Source: Dyella solisilvae
GTDB taxonomy: Bacteria; Pseudomonadota; Gammaproteobacteria; Xanthomonadales; Rhodanobacteraceae
Direction: 5' to 3'
Assembly (NCBI RefSeq): GCF_003351225.1
Contig: NZ_QQSY01000001.1
Coordinates: 1 to 64,000 of the forward strand
DNA length: 64,000 bases
Part shown: piece after piece, positions 55,263 to 63,772 of the stretch
Numbering within the stretch: the first letter of the stretch is position 1
How the letters are laid out: each line of letters starts with the position of its first letter
Translations under genes and position numbers: made by a program
Notes under the pieces: model-generated
What the model was told of the DNA's origin: nothing
The model's database searches: none
The model's input: the letters and a program-made list of their open reading frames with translations, nothing else

Positions 55263-56665
55263 CGGCGGACCTCCGCTGTCTCGATCCACTGCTTGAGCCG
55301 CGCCAACGCTTCTTCGCGCTCCGGAGCGCTAAGGCGACGCGGCTGCCGCTGCTGGACGACCAGCAAGCCGCCGGCCAGAATCAGGATCATCAGGACCGCG
55401 CCAACACCGACGGCCCATTCGACTGCGAATGGCTGCAAGCGTGCGGCCGGCGTCGGGGTGACCGTGGCCACTGCTCCCGCGCGGCTCGTTGCCGTATCCG
55501 GCGTCGGGCTGTGAGGCACGGACGGCTGCGGCGGCGCGATGGCGGCGATATCCACCTTGTCACCCCGTGCCGGATCCAGGCCAAGCCCGGCTGCCACGAC
55601 GTCCGATAGACGATTGATCTGCTCAGCCGGCAACGATGCCGGGATCACGATGCCCACCGAAATACGTTCGATGCGACCGACCTGGCGCTCCACTTCTTCC
55701 TGTTCGCGGCCATGCGCGTATTCAACGTCCCGGTCGCTGCTGGCCGGCGAGGTCTTCACATGGTCCGGATCCGTCTCGTCGCTGCCGCGACTCGATGAAT
55801 TCGTGCGCTCGTGCACAAGCAGGCCGTTGCCGTCCTTGCCCTGTCCCACGAGGCGCTCACTCACCTGCTTGACGTGGTCGTAGTTCATGCGAACGTCTAC
55901 GGACACGGTAAAATCGTCGGTCAACAGGACACGATGCAACAACGCGCCGATGCGGCTGCGAAGGTCTGCCTCAAGCCTGGCTTGCTGGTCCAGCCGTCCG
56001 CCGGCTCCTTCTGCACCCGGGCCATCGGCCGAATATCCGGACAAGGTCGCGCCCTTGTCGTCGAGCACCACCACTGCCTCTGGCGTCAATCCGTCCACGG
56101 CCGAAGCGACGAGGCGCTGTATTCCGGCCACCTGCCGCGCATCGAGGCGTTTCTGTGGGCGCAAGCTGATCGTCACCGATGCCTTCGAGGCGTCCTTGTC
56201 GCGTTCGAACAGGTCCGTGCGATGAATGGTCAGATGAACGCGTGCGGCCGCGACTTCATCCAGCGAATCGATCGTGCGCTCCAGCTCGCCCTGCAAGGCG
56301 CGCTGGAAATTCACCTTCTGGGCGAACTCGGTGACGCCATAGTCGGAATCCTTGAACAGTTCGAACCCGACGCTGCCACCCTTTGGCACGCCCTGCGAGA
56401 CCAGCTTCATGCGGGTGTCGTAGACCTGTTCGGCGGGCACCATGATGGCCTTGCCATCGTCCGCAAGGCGATAAGGCACTTGCATCTGGGCGAGCGTGGC
56501 CGTTATTTCCGCGGCATCTGCCTCGCGCAGGTCGCGAAACAGCAAACCATATGGCGGATGCGCGACCCACCACCCGACGGCCGCCGTGATGCAGGCGATC
56601 GCGCACAGCCCGACAATGAACATCAGGCGGGTGCGTTGCGACATGGAAGCGAAGAACTGCCTCAT
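55259..56665 (-). CDS. fliF: Flagellar MS-ring protein FliF
   Basis: A 468-residue MS-ring protein. The first membrane helix is LMFIVGLCAIACITAAVGWW, the ring-building YscJ/FliF domain holds LLFRDLREADAAEITATLAQ and VTEFAQKVNFQRALQGELER, and the last helix is GVGAVLMILILAGGLLVV. It is about 80-100 residues shorter than the E. coli protein because the C-terminal tail that binds FliG is short, which fits the very small gene next to it. GGAG precedes ATG 56665. Confidence 0.93.
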   Translation of the reverse strand: MRQFFASMSQRTRLMFIVGLCAIACITAAVGWWVAHPPYGLLFRDLREADAAEITATLAQMQVPYRLADDGKAIMVPAEQVYDTRMKLVSQGVPKGGSVGFELFKDSDYGVTEFAQKVNFQRALQGELERTIDSLDEVAAARVHLTIHRTDLFERDKDASKASVTISLRPQKRLDARQVAGIQRLVASAVDGLTPEAVVVLDDKGATLSGYSADGPGAEGAGGRLDQQARLEADLRSRIGALLHRVLLTDDFTVSVDVRMNYDHVKQVSERLVGQGKDGNGLLVHERTNSSSRGSDETDPDHVKTSPASSDRDVEYAHGREQEEVERQVGRIERISVGIVIPASLPAEQINRLSDVVAAGLGLDPARGDKVDIAAIAPPQPSVPHSPTPDTATSRAGAVATVTPTPAARLQPFAVEWAVGVGAVLMILILAGGLLVVQQRQPRRLSAPEREEALARLKQWIETAEVRR

Positions 56666-56723
56666 TGCTACTCCAGAAACAGGCGGTCGATGGATGCGCC
56701 GCGGCGCACCCGCTAATCCTTGC

Positions 56724-57026
56724 TTACAGCTGCATGTTGGTCAGGTTCTGATACGCATCGAGCAGGCGATTGCGCACTTCGACCGCGAACTGCAGTTTCA
56801 GGTGGGCGTGCTCCATGGCAATCATCACGTCGTGCACGGGAATCCCGTCGCCTGCTGCCAGCGAGCGTGCCGCCGCATCGGCACCGTTCAGGCTCTCGTT
56901 GAGCTCCTGCACTTCGCTACCAAGCACCTTCATGAATGCCGGCGATTCGGTGGCATGGATGGGACTGGCGTGTTCGGGGGCATCGATGCGGCCGATGGAA
57001 ATGGGTTCGATGGCCGCGATGCTCAT
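56724..57026 (-). CDS. fliE: Flagellar hook-basal body protein FliE
   Basis: A 100-residue FliE with the typical C-terminal motif VHDVMIAMEHAHLKLQFAVE followed by VRNRLLDAYQNLTNMQL. It joins the MS ring to the rod. The start overlaps the flgC stop by 4 bases; the fliF gene begins 58 bases downstream. Confidence 0.93.
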   Translation of the reverse strand: MSIAAIEPISIGRIDAPEHASPIHATESPAFMKVLGSEVQELNESLNGADAAARSLAAGDGIPVHDVMIAMEHAHLKLQFAVEVRNRLLDAYQNLTNMQL

Positions 57027-57445
57027 GAGCCACCGCCCACGTCCAGCGCGTGCAGCTCCATGGCTCGCAACGTGTTGAAGGCTCGTACGTTGGCCTCATA
57101 GGCGCGCCCCGCGTCGACAAGGGTACTCATTTCCTGCACCAGATCGACCTTGGGGTAACTCACCATGCCGCTTGCGTCGGCGAGCGGATCGGAGGGATCG
57201 TGCACCTTGCGCTCGGCCGCATCTTCCGCCACCAGGGTCGGGGCATCGCCCGCTCCCCGGTGGCTCAGGCCGGCCATGGCATCGAAACTCATGGCCCGTC
57301 CGGAAACGGCGTGCAGCAGTTGAGCCCCGTGGCCGGTCGTGCTGGCCGTGTTGGCAACGGCGATGTTGTGGCTTGCCGCCTCCAGGCGAAGGCGTTCATA
57401 TTGCAGGCCAAAGCGCGTTGCGTTGAAGATCGCATCCACTACCAT
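57023..57445 (-). CDS. flgC: Flagellar rod protein FlgC
   Basis: A 140-residue rod protein with an axial N-terminus (RFGLQYERLRLEAASHNIAV, NTASTTGHGAQLL) and the C-terminal VDAGRAYEANVRAFNTLRAM. The order flgB-flgC-fliE is the conserved rod arrangement. One base separates the flgB stop and this start. Confidence 0.92.
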   Translation of the reverse strand: MVVDAIFNATRFGLQYERLRLEAASHNIAVANTASTTGHGAQLLHAVSGRAMSFDAMAGLSHRGAGDAPTLVAEDAAERKVHDPSDPLADASGMVSYPKVDLVQEMSTLVDAGRAYEANVRAFNTLRAMELHALDVGGGS

Positions 57446-57446
57446 G

Positions 57447-57818
57447 TCAGTTCCTCCCGGCCAGGGCCAGCTGCATCAGGGCGAATCGTCGTGACATCAC
57501 TGTCGTGAGCGACTGGAAGTCCAGGCCCGCTGTTTCCAACTCCGCCACTTCGCTGTCCAGGCTCACCGTGGTACCGGAAGCCGAGCCCACCTCGGATTCG
57601 TCAACGTGCACCGATGCCCCATGCGCGGCCGCAAGACGCTCGGCGGATGTGGTCGGATCCATCGCCGCCTGATGGAGCAGGCCCACGGCCTGGCCAAAAT
57701 CCAGGCGTCGCGCGCGGTATCCGTCGACGTCCGCGTTGGCGACGTTGGTACTGGCCACCTCGGCACGCATGCGCGCCATGTGGATGCCCAGGCGAATGGC
57801 TTCTGTGGTCAGGTCCAT
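57447..57818 (-). CDS. flgB: Flagellar rod protein FlgB
   Basis: A 123-residue rod protein. It starts with LTTEAIRLGIHMARMRAEVA and STNVANADVDGYRARRLDF, the rod family motif with the Asn-x-Asp-x-Gly turn. The C-terminal is LDFQSLTTVMSRRFALMQLA. It sits directly upstream of flgC and 7 bases after the flgI stop. Confidence 0.92.
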   Translation of the reverse strand: MDLTTEAIRLGIHMARMRAEVASTNVANADVDGYRARRLDFGQAVGLLHQAAMDPTTSAERLAAAHGASVHVDESEVGSASGTTVSLDSEVAELETAGLDFQSLTTVMSRRFALMQLALAGRN

Positions 57819-57825
57819 GGCTACC

Positions 57826-58941
57826 TCACTGGATGATCAGTTCGCCGCGCAAGGCGCCGGCGGTCTTGATGGATTGCAGGACGGTGATGACGTCTCGCGT
57901 GGAAAGGTGAATTGCCCGCAATGCTGCGATGAGATCCGCCACGGTGGCTCCATTGGGAATGGACACCAGCTTCGCCTCCGGGTCCTGCACCTTGACGTTG
58001 GCCTGCGGCACCACCGCCGTGGCGATGTTGCGCGACGGATCGACGTACACGCCTTCGGGTTGGGACACCAGGTAATCGGTCTGGACCACGATACGCAGAT
58101 CACCCTGCGATACCGTGACGCTGCCCAGGCGCACATCGCCGCCGGACACCACGGTTCCGGTCCGCTCGTTGACTACCACGCGCGCGATCTGGTCCGGTAC
58201 CACCGGCACGTTCTCGATGGTGGAGATCGCGCGCACAACATCGCCGGGTGGTGCACTGAATGTCACACGTACCTTGCCAGCGTGTTCCGCAATGGCGTTG
58301 ACCCCGGCATTGCGGCGCAACGATTCGGCTACCCGCTCGGCGGTAGTGAAGTCTGGTTGGTACAGCAGCACGTCCAGGGTGCGGCCGTCTTCGCCGAGGC
58401 CGACCGGGGCGGCGCGCTCCACGGATGCACCGTCGGGCACACGGCCGACCGTCGGGTGGTTCTTCGTCTCGGAACTGCCGAAGGCGCGCACGTCGTATCC
58501 ACCCACCGACAACGGTCCTTGCGCCAATGCGTAGAGTTTGCCATCCGGACCGTTCAGCGGCGTCAGCAGCAAGGTGCCACCGGTCAGGCTGCGGGCATCA
58601 CCCAGCGACGACACGGACACGTCGAGCTTCTGGCCGGGTTCCGCGAACGGCGGCAGGTTGGCGGTGACCATCACGGCTGCCACGTTGCGGCTGTTCAGAT
58701 CGTCGGCGCTGATGTTCACGCCGAAGTGGCTCAAGGTGTTGGCGACCGACTGCACAGTCAGGCGGTTCTTGGTGGTGTCGCCGGTACCCGCCAGGCCGAT
58801 CACCAGTCCGTAACCCGCCAGTGCGTTGTCTCGCACACCCTGCACGCGTGCGATTTCCTTCAGGCGGACGCTATCCCCCGCGGCCCAGGCGTGTGCGCAG
58901 GCCAGCGAGAGCAAGAGAAAAACGAAGCTACGTACTTTCAT
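57826..58941 (-). CDS. flgI: Flagellar P-ring protein FlgI
   Basis: A 371-residue protein from ATG 58941, the A of which begins an ATGA overlap with the flgH stop. Signal peptide MKVRSFVFLLLSLACAHAWA. The family signature VRLKEIARVQGVRDNALAGY, then GLVIGLAGTGDTTKNRLTVQ, is present. It forms the periplasmic P ring around the rod. Confidence 0.96.
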   Translation of the reverse strand: MKVRSFVFLLLSLACAHAWAAGDSVRLKEIARVQGVRDNALAGYGLVIGLAGTGDTTKNRLTVQSVANTLSHFGVNISADDLNSRNVAAVMVTANLPPFAEPGQKLDVSVSSLGDARSLTGGTLLLTPLNGPDGKLYALAQGPLSVGGYDVRAFGSSETKNHPTVGRVPDGASVERAAPVGLGEDGRTLDVLLYQPDFTTAERVAESLRRNAGVNAIAEHAGKVRVTFSAPPGDVVRAISTIENVPVVPDQIARVVVNERTGTVVSGGDVRLGSVTVSQGDLRIVVQTDYLVSQPEGVYVDPSRNIATAVVPQANVKVQDPEAKLVSIPNGATVADLIAALRAIHLSTRDVITVLQSIKTAGALRGELIIQ

Positions 58942-59531
58942 ATCAGATGCAGCCACCGCGCAATGCGATAAAGGATGCTTCGGCGCTGGGACTCCGATAC
59001 GTCGCCGTCGCCGGTGTACTGGATGTTCGCCTCGCTGATCCGGTTCGACAGGATGGTGTTGCCCGTGGAGATGTCCTCAGAGCGCACCAACCCGGTGAGT
59101 GAAAACTGCTGCTTCTCGCCATTGATGACGACGGTCTGGCCGCCCTGGATTCGGAGCATGCCATCGCCCTCGATGGCCACCACCCTCACCGCAAGCTGCG
59201 CCTGGAGGCTGCCGGCCCGGGATGTCTTGCCCTGCCCGGCATCTTCGCCGGCCATTCCGATCCCGTAGTTGCGGATGTTTCCGTGATTCTGCGTGTTCGC
59301 ACTCAACTGGACGCCACTTTGTGCATCCGTATTGGCGCTTGCCGTCGCACGTGCGGTCTCGGTGACCACGACCGTGAGCGTGTCGCCGACCTGGTGGGCG
59401 CGGTGATCTGCCGCCAGTCCGCGGTAGGTGTCCGGATCGATCATCGAGCCGGGCACCGATTGCGCATGAGCCAGTGCGGCGCAGAGACTGCCGATGGCCA
59501 GTGCCGTAGTGAGGTAGTGTTTACTGGACAA
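58938..59531 (-). CDS. flgH: Flagellar L-ring protein FlgH
   Basis: A 197-residue protein; the best start is TTG 59531, with GGGAG 9 bases upstream, because the open frame to 59639 overlaps flgA without a ribosome site. The N-terminus MSSKHYLTTALAIGSLCAAL, then AHAQ, is a signal sequence. The FlgH signatures are HQVGDTLTVVVTETARATAS and GEKQQFSLTGLVRSEDISTG, ending with ANIQYTGDGDVSESQRRSIL. FlgH is normally a lipoprotein; here the Cys follows IGSL and a canonical lipobox is not evident. It forms the outer-membrane L ring. Confidence 0.9.
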   Translation of the reverse strand: MSSKHYLTTALAIGSLCAALAHAQSVPGSMIDPDTYRGLAADHRAHQVGDTLTVVVTETARATASANTDAQSGVQLSANTQNHGNIRNYGIGMAGEDAGQGKTSRAGSLQAQLAVRVVAIEGDGMLRIQGGQTVVINGEKQQFSLTGLVRSEDISTGNTILSNRISEANIQYTGDGDVSESQRRSILYRIARWLHLI

Positions 59532-60240
59532 CTTCAACCGCTCCCTTGTCGATGACGCGAGCCGCCACGGGCGTTTCCGCGCCGTCCACCATGACGGGGA
59601 TGACATCCCCCGGTGCCCCCTGCTTGCTGGCCACGCCATGGGTCCTCAGCCGGACGGCGCCCACGGTCGCGATGACTTCCACTCGCTGCTGACGATCCAC
59701 GTCGGGAACGCGCTCGAAATCCGCCACCATTGCCGGCGCGTCGGCAAGCACCGAGCGGCGCAGGCGCACGCCCTGCAGCTGGGCCGGATCGGTTACCGGC
59801 GCTCCCTGCATGCCTGCGACATCCAGTTCTCGGCTCACCCAGTGGAGCTGGCCAGCAGGTACACCCGGCGACGCATCCTGCGCATACGTCAGAACGGGTT
59901 GGCGAACCTCCAGTGCGAACCACACGGTTGCCGTGCGAACGACCTGTTCGTCGACACGGATGTCCACCGCCACGCCTACCCTCGACCTCGGCCACCGCCC
60001 AGTCAGCCGGTGTGCCTTCAGGGTTACTGCTTGGCCCGGGACGTCGATATCTTCGGGCGATCCGATCACCGACACGCTCGCGTGTGCGCCGTCGGCACCA
60101 AGGTGTGCATCGAGCTCATGCCGCGCCGCTGCCACCACGTCAGCCGCAGCGACGTGCCGGCGCGCTGCCGGCGCTGCCGGCGTTGCGGGCGAGACGTGGC
60201 AGGCAAGGCACAGCATGGCGGCGATGAGCAGACGGCGCAT
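59521..60240 (-). CDS. flgA: Flagellar P-ring assembly chaperone FlgA
   Basis: A 239-residue periplasmic chaperone with signal peptide MRRLLIAAMLCLACHVSPAT. The SAF-type C-terminus is VEVIATVGAVRLRTHGVASK, then GAPGDVIPVMVDGAETPVAA. FlgA helps FlgI assemble into the P ring. It lies 3 bases downstream of flgG, and its end overlaps the flgH start. Confidence 0.85.
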   Translation of the reverse strand: MRRLLIAAMLCLACHVSPATPAAPAARRHVAAADVVAAARHELDAHLGADGAHASVSVIGSPEDIDVPGQAVTLKAHRLTGRWPRSRVGVAVDIRVDEQVVRTATVWFALEVRQPVLTYAQDASPGVPAGQLHWVSRELDVAGMQGAPVTDPAQLQGVRLRRSVLADAPAMVADFERVPDVDRQQRVEVIATVGAVRLRTHGVASKQGAPGDVIPVMVDGAETPVAARVIDKGAVEVVQ

Positions 60241-60243
60241 GAA

Positions 60244-61011
60244 TTACTGTCGCAGGTTGTTGATCGTGTCGAGAATCTGGTCCGACGCCTGCAGCACGCG
60301 CGCATTGAGCTGGTACGCGCGCTGCGCCACAACCAGCGTGGCCATCTCCGAGACCATGTCGACGTTGGAACCTTCGAGTGACCCCTGAAGGATCATGCCG
60401 GCGCCGTTTTCGTTCGGCTTGACGATGCTCGGGTCGCCCGAGGCCTGCGTGGCGGAGTAGTTGTTGCCACCCACGGACTGCAGGCCGACCGCGGAAGGAA
60501 ACGTCGCCAGCTCCAGCGAGCCGAGTACGGTCGTCTGGGTATCCGTGCCGACCGTTGCGGAGATCTGTCCGCCTTGGCTGATCTGGATATTGGTGGCATC
60601 CGGCGGAATCTGGACCTCTTGCGCAAGGCGGTTGCCGGCGGCCGTGACGAGGTAACCCTCGCTGTCCACATGAAGCTGTCCGTCGCGCGTGTACAGATGG
60701 TTGCCGTTGCCGTCCACCACCTCGAGGAAGCCATCGCCTTGGATGCCGATGTCCCAAGTGTTGTTGGTCTGGATCATCTGCCCCTGCGAAAATAGCGCGC
60801 GCGTGGCGATAATTTCCGAGCCGGCTCCGCTGCGCTCGGGCGCTAGCCCGGCCTGCACCTGCCCCGGCGAGATCACCGCAACATCACCGAACGCGACGCG
60901 CTGGCTCTTGAAGCCGGGCGTCTGCATGTTCGACACGTTGTTGGACAGGGTGTCGATCTGGGTTTGCTGGCTCTTGAGGCCGGCGGTGGCTGTAAAGAGT
61001 GCGTCGATCAT
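60244..61011 (-). CDS. flgG: Flagellar distal rod protein FlgG
   Basis: A 255-residue rod protein with the axial N-terminus MIDALFTATAGLKSQQTQID followed by TLSNNVSNMQTPGFKSQRV, and C-terminal VSEMATLVVAQRAYQLNARV. Length and motifs are those of FlgG. It lies between flgF and flgA. Confidence 0.95.
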   Translation of the reverse strand: MIDALFTATAGLKSQQTQIDTLSNNVSNMQTPGFKSQRVAFGDVAVISPGQVQAGLAPERSGAGSEIIATRALFSQGQMIQTNNTWDIGIQGDGFLEVVDGNGNHLYTRDGQLHVDSEGYLVTAAGNRLAQEVQIPPDATNIQISQGGQISATVGTDTQTTVLGSLELATFPSAVGLQSVGGNNYSATQASGDPSIVKPNENGAGMILQGSLEGSNVDMVSEMATLVVAQRAYQLNARVLQASDQILDTINNLRQ

Positions 61012-61020
61012 GGTCCGTCC

Positions 61021-61698
61021 TCAGTTGCTGTCGCCAAGGTGATTGATCCCGGCCTGCATGGCCTGGTCGTACGCCAGAATGGCGCGCTGCACCGACTGCG
61101 CGTGGCGCGTTAGCTCCATCAGTCGCACCATTTCGTTGCTCGGATCGACGTTGGATTGCTCGATCGCGCCTTGATGAATGCTGCCTTGCCACTCGACCGG
61201 CGTGCCGGCATACGTGTAGAGGCCATTGCCCATTTCGCGCAGCCCGTCCGCCGAGCCGATGGCGACCACGCGCAGGCTGTCGACGGCGTCATTGCCGTCG
61301 GTGATGCGTCCTCCCGCGTCAATGTGGACCTTTTCCTGGCTCAGGGTGATCCGGCCGGACTGGCCAAGCACAGGGTGTCCTGCCGCATCGACCAGCTGCT
61401 GGTCGGCGTCGAGGTGGAACATGCCGTTGCGCGTCAGCATCTCCTTGCCGTTGACTTCGACAACGAAGAAGCCCGCCCCCTGGACGGCAAGGTCCAGCGG
61501 GCCACCCGTTCGGTCGAGCTGGCCATCGGCCAGATCCAGCGAGGGCGTGTCTGTCAGTACACCCTTGCGGAAGTCGGCTTTCAGGCGTTCCGCGCGATAA
61601 CCGGCGGTACGCATGTTGGCGACGTTCTGGCTGACTACATCCAGCGCTGCGACGTCGTCGCTCAAGTAGCGTGCGATGCCCGAAACGATCTGGCTCAT
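61021..61698 (-). CDS. flgF: Flagellar proximal rod protein FlgF
   Basis: A 225-residue protein from ATG 61698 (GAGGAATTT before it), 7 bases after the flhA stop; the open frame further upstream overlaps flhA. Axial motif VALDVVSQNVANMRTAGYRA is present in a diverged form, and the C-terminal RLMELTRHAQSVQRAILAYD is typical. FlgF is the proximal rod subunit next to FlgG. Confidence 0.9.
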   Translation of the reverse strand: MSQIVSGIARYLSDDVAALDVVSQNVANMRTAGYRAERLKADFRKGVLTDTPSLDLADGQLDRTGGPLDLAVQGAGFFVVEVNGKEMLTRNGMFHLDADQQLVDAAGHPVLGQSGRITLSQEKVHIDAGGRITDGNDAVDSLRVVAIGSADGLREMGNGLYTYAGTPVEWQGSIHQGAIEQSNVDPSNEMVRLMELTRHAQSVQRAILAYDQAMQAGINHLGDSN

Positions 61699-61705
61699 AA
61701 ATTCC

Positions 61706-63772
61706 TCATGCGGCGACTGCCGTGGCTGGTGCAACGGTGCCGAAGGCTTTCACCGCCATGGTGGAAGGCACTTCGTTGATACCAAGGACTGTGACGTGCG
61801 GCAGGCTTCGCTGGATCAGCGCGCGCAGGTGTCGGCGTATGACGCTCGGGCACAGCACCACCGGAAGGAGGCTGCGCGCCATCATTGCCTCGGCCTGCTT
61901 GGCGATGCCGCCGAGCAGCGCATCCAGCTGCCCGAGCTCACCCACCAGCAAGCCACCGCCATCGCGCTGACGGATGGCGCTCACCATCGCGCGCTCCAGC
62001 TCGGGTGCAAGCGTCAGTACATGCAGTTCGCCCTGGGGATTGCTCACCCGCTGGCAAATCACCGGCCCGAGGCGCTCGCGCACGCGCTCGACCAAATCGT
62101 CCGTTTGCTTCTGGGTGCGCCCCGCATCCACCAGCACCTCGAGAATGGCCTCGACATGCCGGATGCTGACCTGCTCCTTGAGCAGTTGCTGCAGCACCCG
62201 CTGGATGTCGGTGTAGGACATGACACCGGGGACGAGCTCGTCCACCAACGAGGGCTGCTGGTCGCGCACCCGCGCCACCAGGCGCTCGGTTTCCGCCCGT
62301 GTGAGCAGATCCGGCGCGTGGCGCTTGACCATCTCACCAAGGTGCGTGATCAGCACCGTTTCTGGGTCGACCAGCGTGTAGCCGGCACCGCGTGCGAACT
62401 GGCGCTGGTCGTTACTGATCCATTGCGCCTGAAGGCCGTACGCAGGGTCGCGTGTCTCCCTGCCCTCCAGCGCGGGTCGCTTGCCACCGGGATTGATGGC
62501 CAGTAGCGAATCGAAATACAGGTCGCCGCGCCCGACCTTTGTGCCCTGTACATACAGCTCGTAGCTGTTCTCGGGAAGCGTCGCCTCCTGGGTGGTCTTG
62601 ACCTTAGGCAGTACGAAACCGCCATCCAACGCGAACTGTTTGCGAAATGCCGCTATGCGGTCGCCGAGCTCGAGGCCCTTGGCCTTGTAGGACGCGGCGA
62701 TGGCGCTGCCAACATGGATCTCCATGGCCTCCACGGACAGCAGCTTGTAAATGTCCGTCTCGGCGGCCGGCTTGTCCGTCTCCGGCTCGGCCTGCTCGGG
62801 TTCCGCAACGTTCGGGCGCGACCGGCTGGCGAAGTAAGTCAGTGCGCCGACCCCCACCAGGACCAGCAGCACGGGCCAGGCTGGCAGGCCGGGCAGGAAC
62901 AGCAGGCCCGCCAACGCGAGCGACACGATGAGCAGGGTTCGTGAATTGGAGAGCACCTGGCGCGCGATCTCGGTGCCCAACTTATCGTCGGATGCCGCGC
63001 GCGTGATGATGATGCCGGTCGCAACCGCGATCACCAGCGACGGAATCTGGGTAACAATGCCGTCGCCAACGGTCAGCAGCGTGTAACGGTGAGCCGCTTC
63101 GTTCCACGGCAGGCCACGCTGCACCATGCCGACCGTCAGGCCGCCGATGATGTCGATAAGGATGATCATGATGCCAGCGATGGCATCACCCTTCACGAAC
63201 TTGGTCGCGCCATCCATCGCACCGTAGAAGCTGGCTTCCCTTTCCACCTGGGCGCGACGACGCTTGGCCTCGTGCTCATCGATCAGGCCCATGTTCATGT
63301 CGGCGTCGATGCTCATCTGCTTGCCGGGCATGCTGTCGAGGGTGAAGCGGGCAGCGACTTCGGCCACGCGTTGGGCACCACTGGTAACCACTACGTACTG
63401 GACGATCACCAGGATCAAGAACACCACCAGGCCGATGACGTAGTTGCCACCTACGACGTACGAGCCGATGGCATTGATCACCCGACCCGCATTGCCCTTG
63501 TCCAGTATGAGGCGTGTCGCGGATATGTTGAGCGCAAGGCGGAACAGCGTCGTGATGAGCAGTAATGACGGAAACGTGGAGAAGCTCAGTGGTGTGTCGG
63601 TGAAGAAGGTGATCAGCAGCACGAGCAATGCACTGGTGAAGTTGAGCACGAGCAGGAAATCGAGCAGCCCCCCCGGGATCGGCGTGAAAAGAATGACCAG
63701 GATCATGATCATCCCGAGCACCAGGATCACGTCCCGCTTGCCGCTCCACAACTGTCCGAACAGGCCGTTCAT
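61706..63772 (-). CDS. flhA: Flagellar export gate protein FlhA
   Basis: A 688-residue integral membrane protein from ATG 63772, which overlaps the flhB stop as ATGA; the longer frame reads into flhB. Eight or so membrane helices occupy the N-terminal half (GKRDVILVLGMIMILVILFT, FLLVLNFTSALLVLLITFFT, then ISATRLILDKGNAGRVINAI). The FHIPEP motif region and the cytoplasmic C-terminal domain (RIAAFRKQFALDGGFVLPKV) are present. FlhA is the export-gate ring that receives substrates and chaperones. Confidence 0.96.
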   Translation of the reverse strand: MNGLFGQLWSGKRDVILVLGMIMILVILFTPIPGGLLDFLLVLNFTSALLVLLITFFTDTPLSFSTFPSLLLITTLFRLALNISATRLILDKGNAGRVINAIGSYVVGGNYVIGLVVFLILVIVQYVVVTSGAQRVAEVAARFTLDSMPGKQMSIDADMNMGLIDEHEAKRRRAQVEREASFYGAMDGATKFVKGDAIAGIMIILIDIIGGLTVGMVQRGLPWNEAAHRYTLLTVGDGIVTQIPSLVIAVATGIIITRAASDDKLGTEIARQVLSNSRTLLIVSLALAGLLFLPGLPAWPVLLVLVGVGALTYFASRSRPNVAEPEQAEPETDKPAAETDIYKLLSVEAMEIHVGSAIAASYKAKGLELGDRIAAFRKQFALDGGFVLPKVKTTQEATLPENSYELYVQGTKVGRGDLYFDSLLAINPGGKRPALEGRETRDPAYGLQAQWISNDQRQFARGAGYTLVDPETVLITHLGEMVKRHAPDLLTRAETERLVARVRDQQPSLVDELVPGVMSYTDIQRVLQQLLKEQVSIRHVEAILEVLVDAGRTQKQTDDLVERVRERLGPVICQRVSNPQGELHVLTLAPELERAMVSAIRQRDGGGLLVGELGQLDALLGGIAKQAEAMMARSLLPVVLCPSVIRRHLRALIQRSLPHVTVLGINEVPSTMAVKAFGTVAPATAVAA

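Noticed and set aside
57736-58971. A 411-codon plus-strand frame opposite flgB and flgI.
   Set aside because: Antisense shadow of strongly supported flagellar genes.
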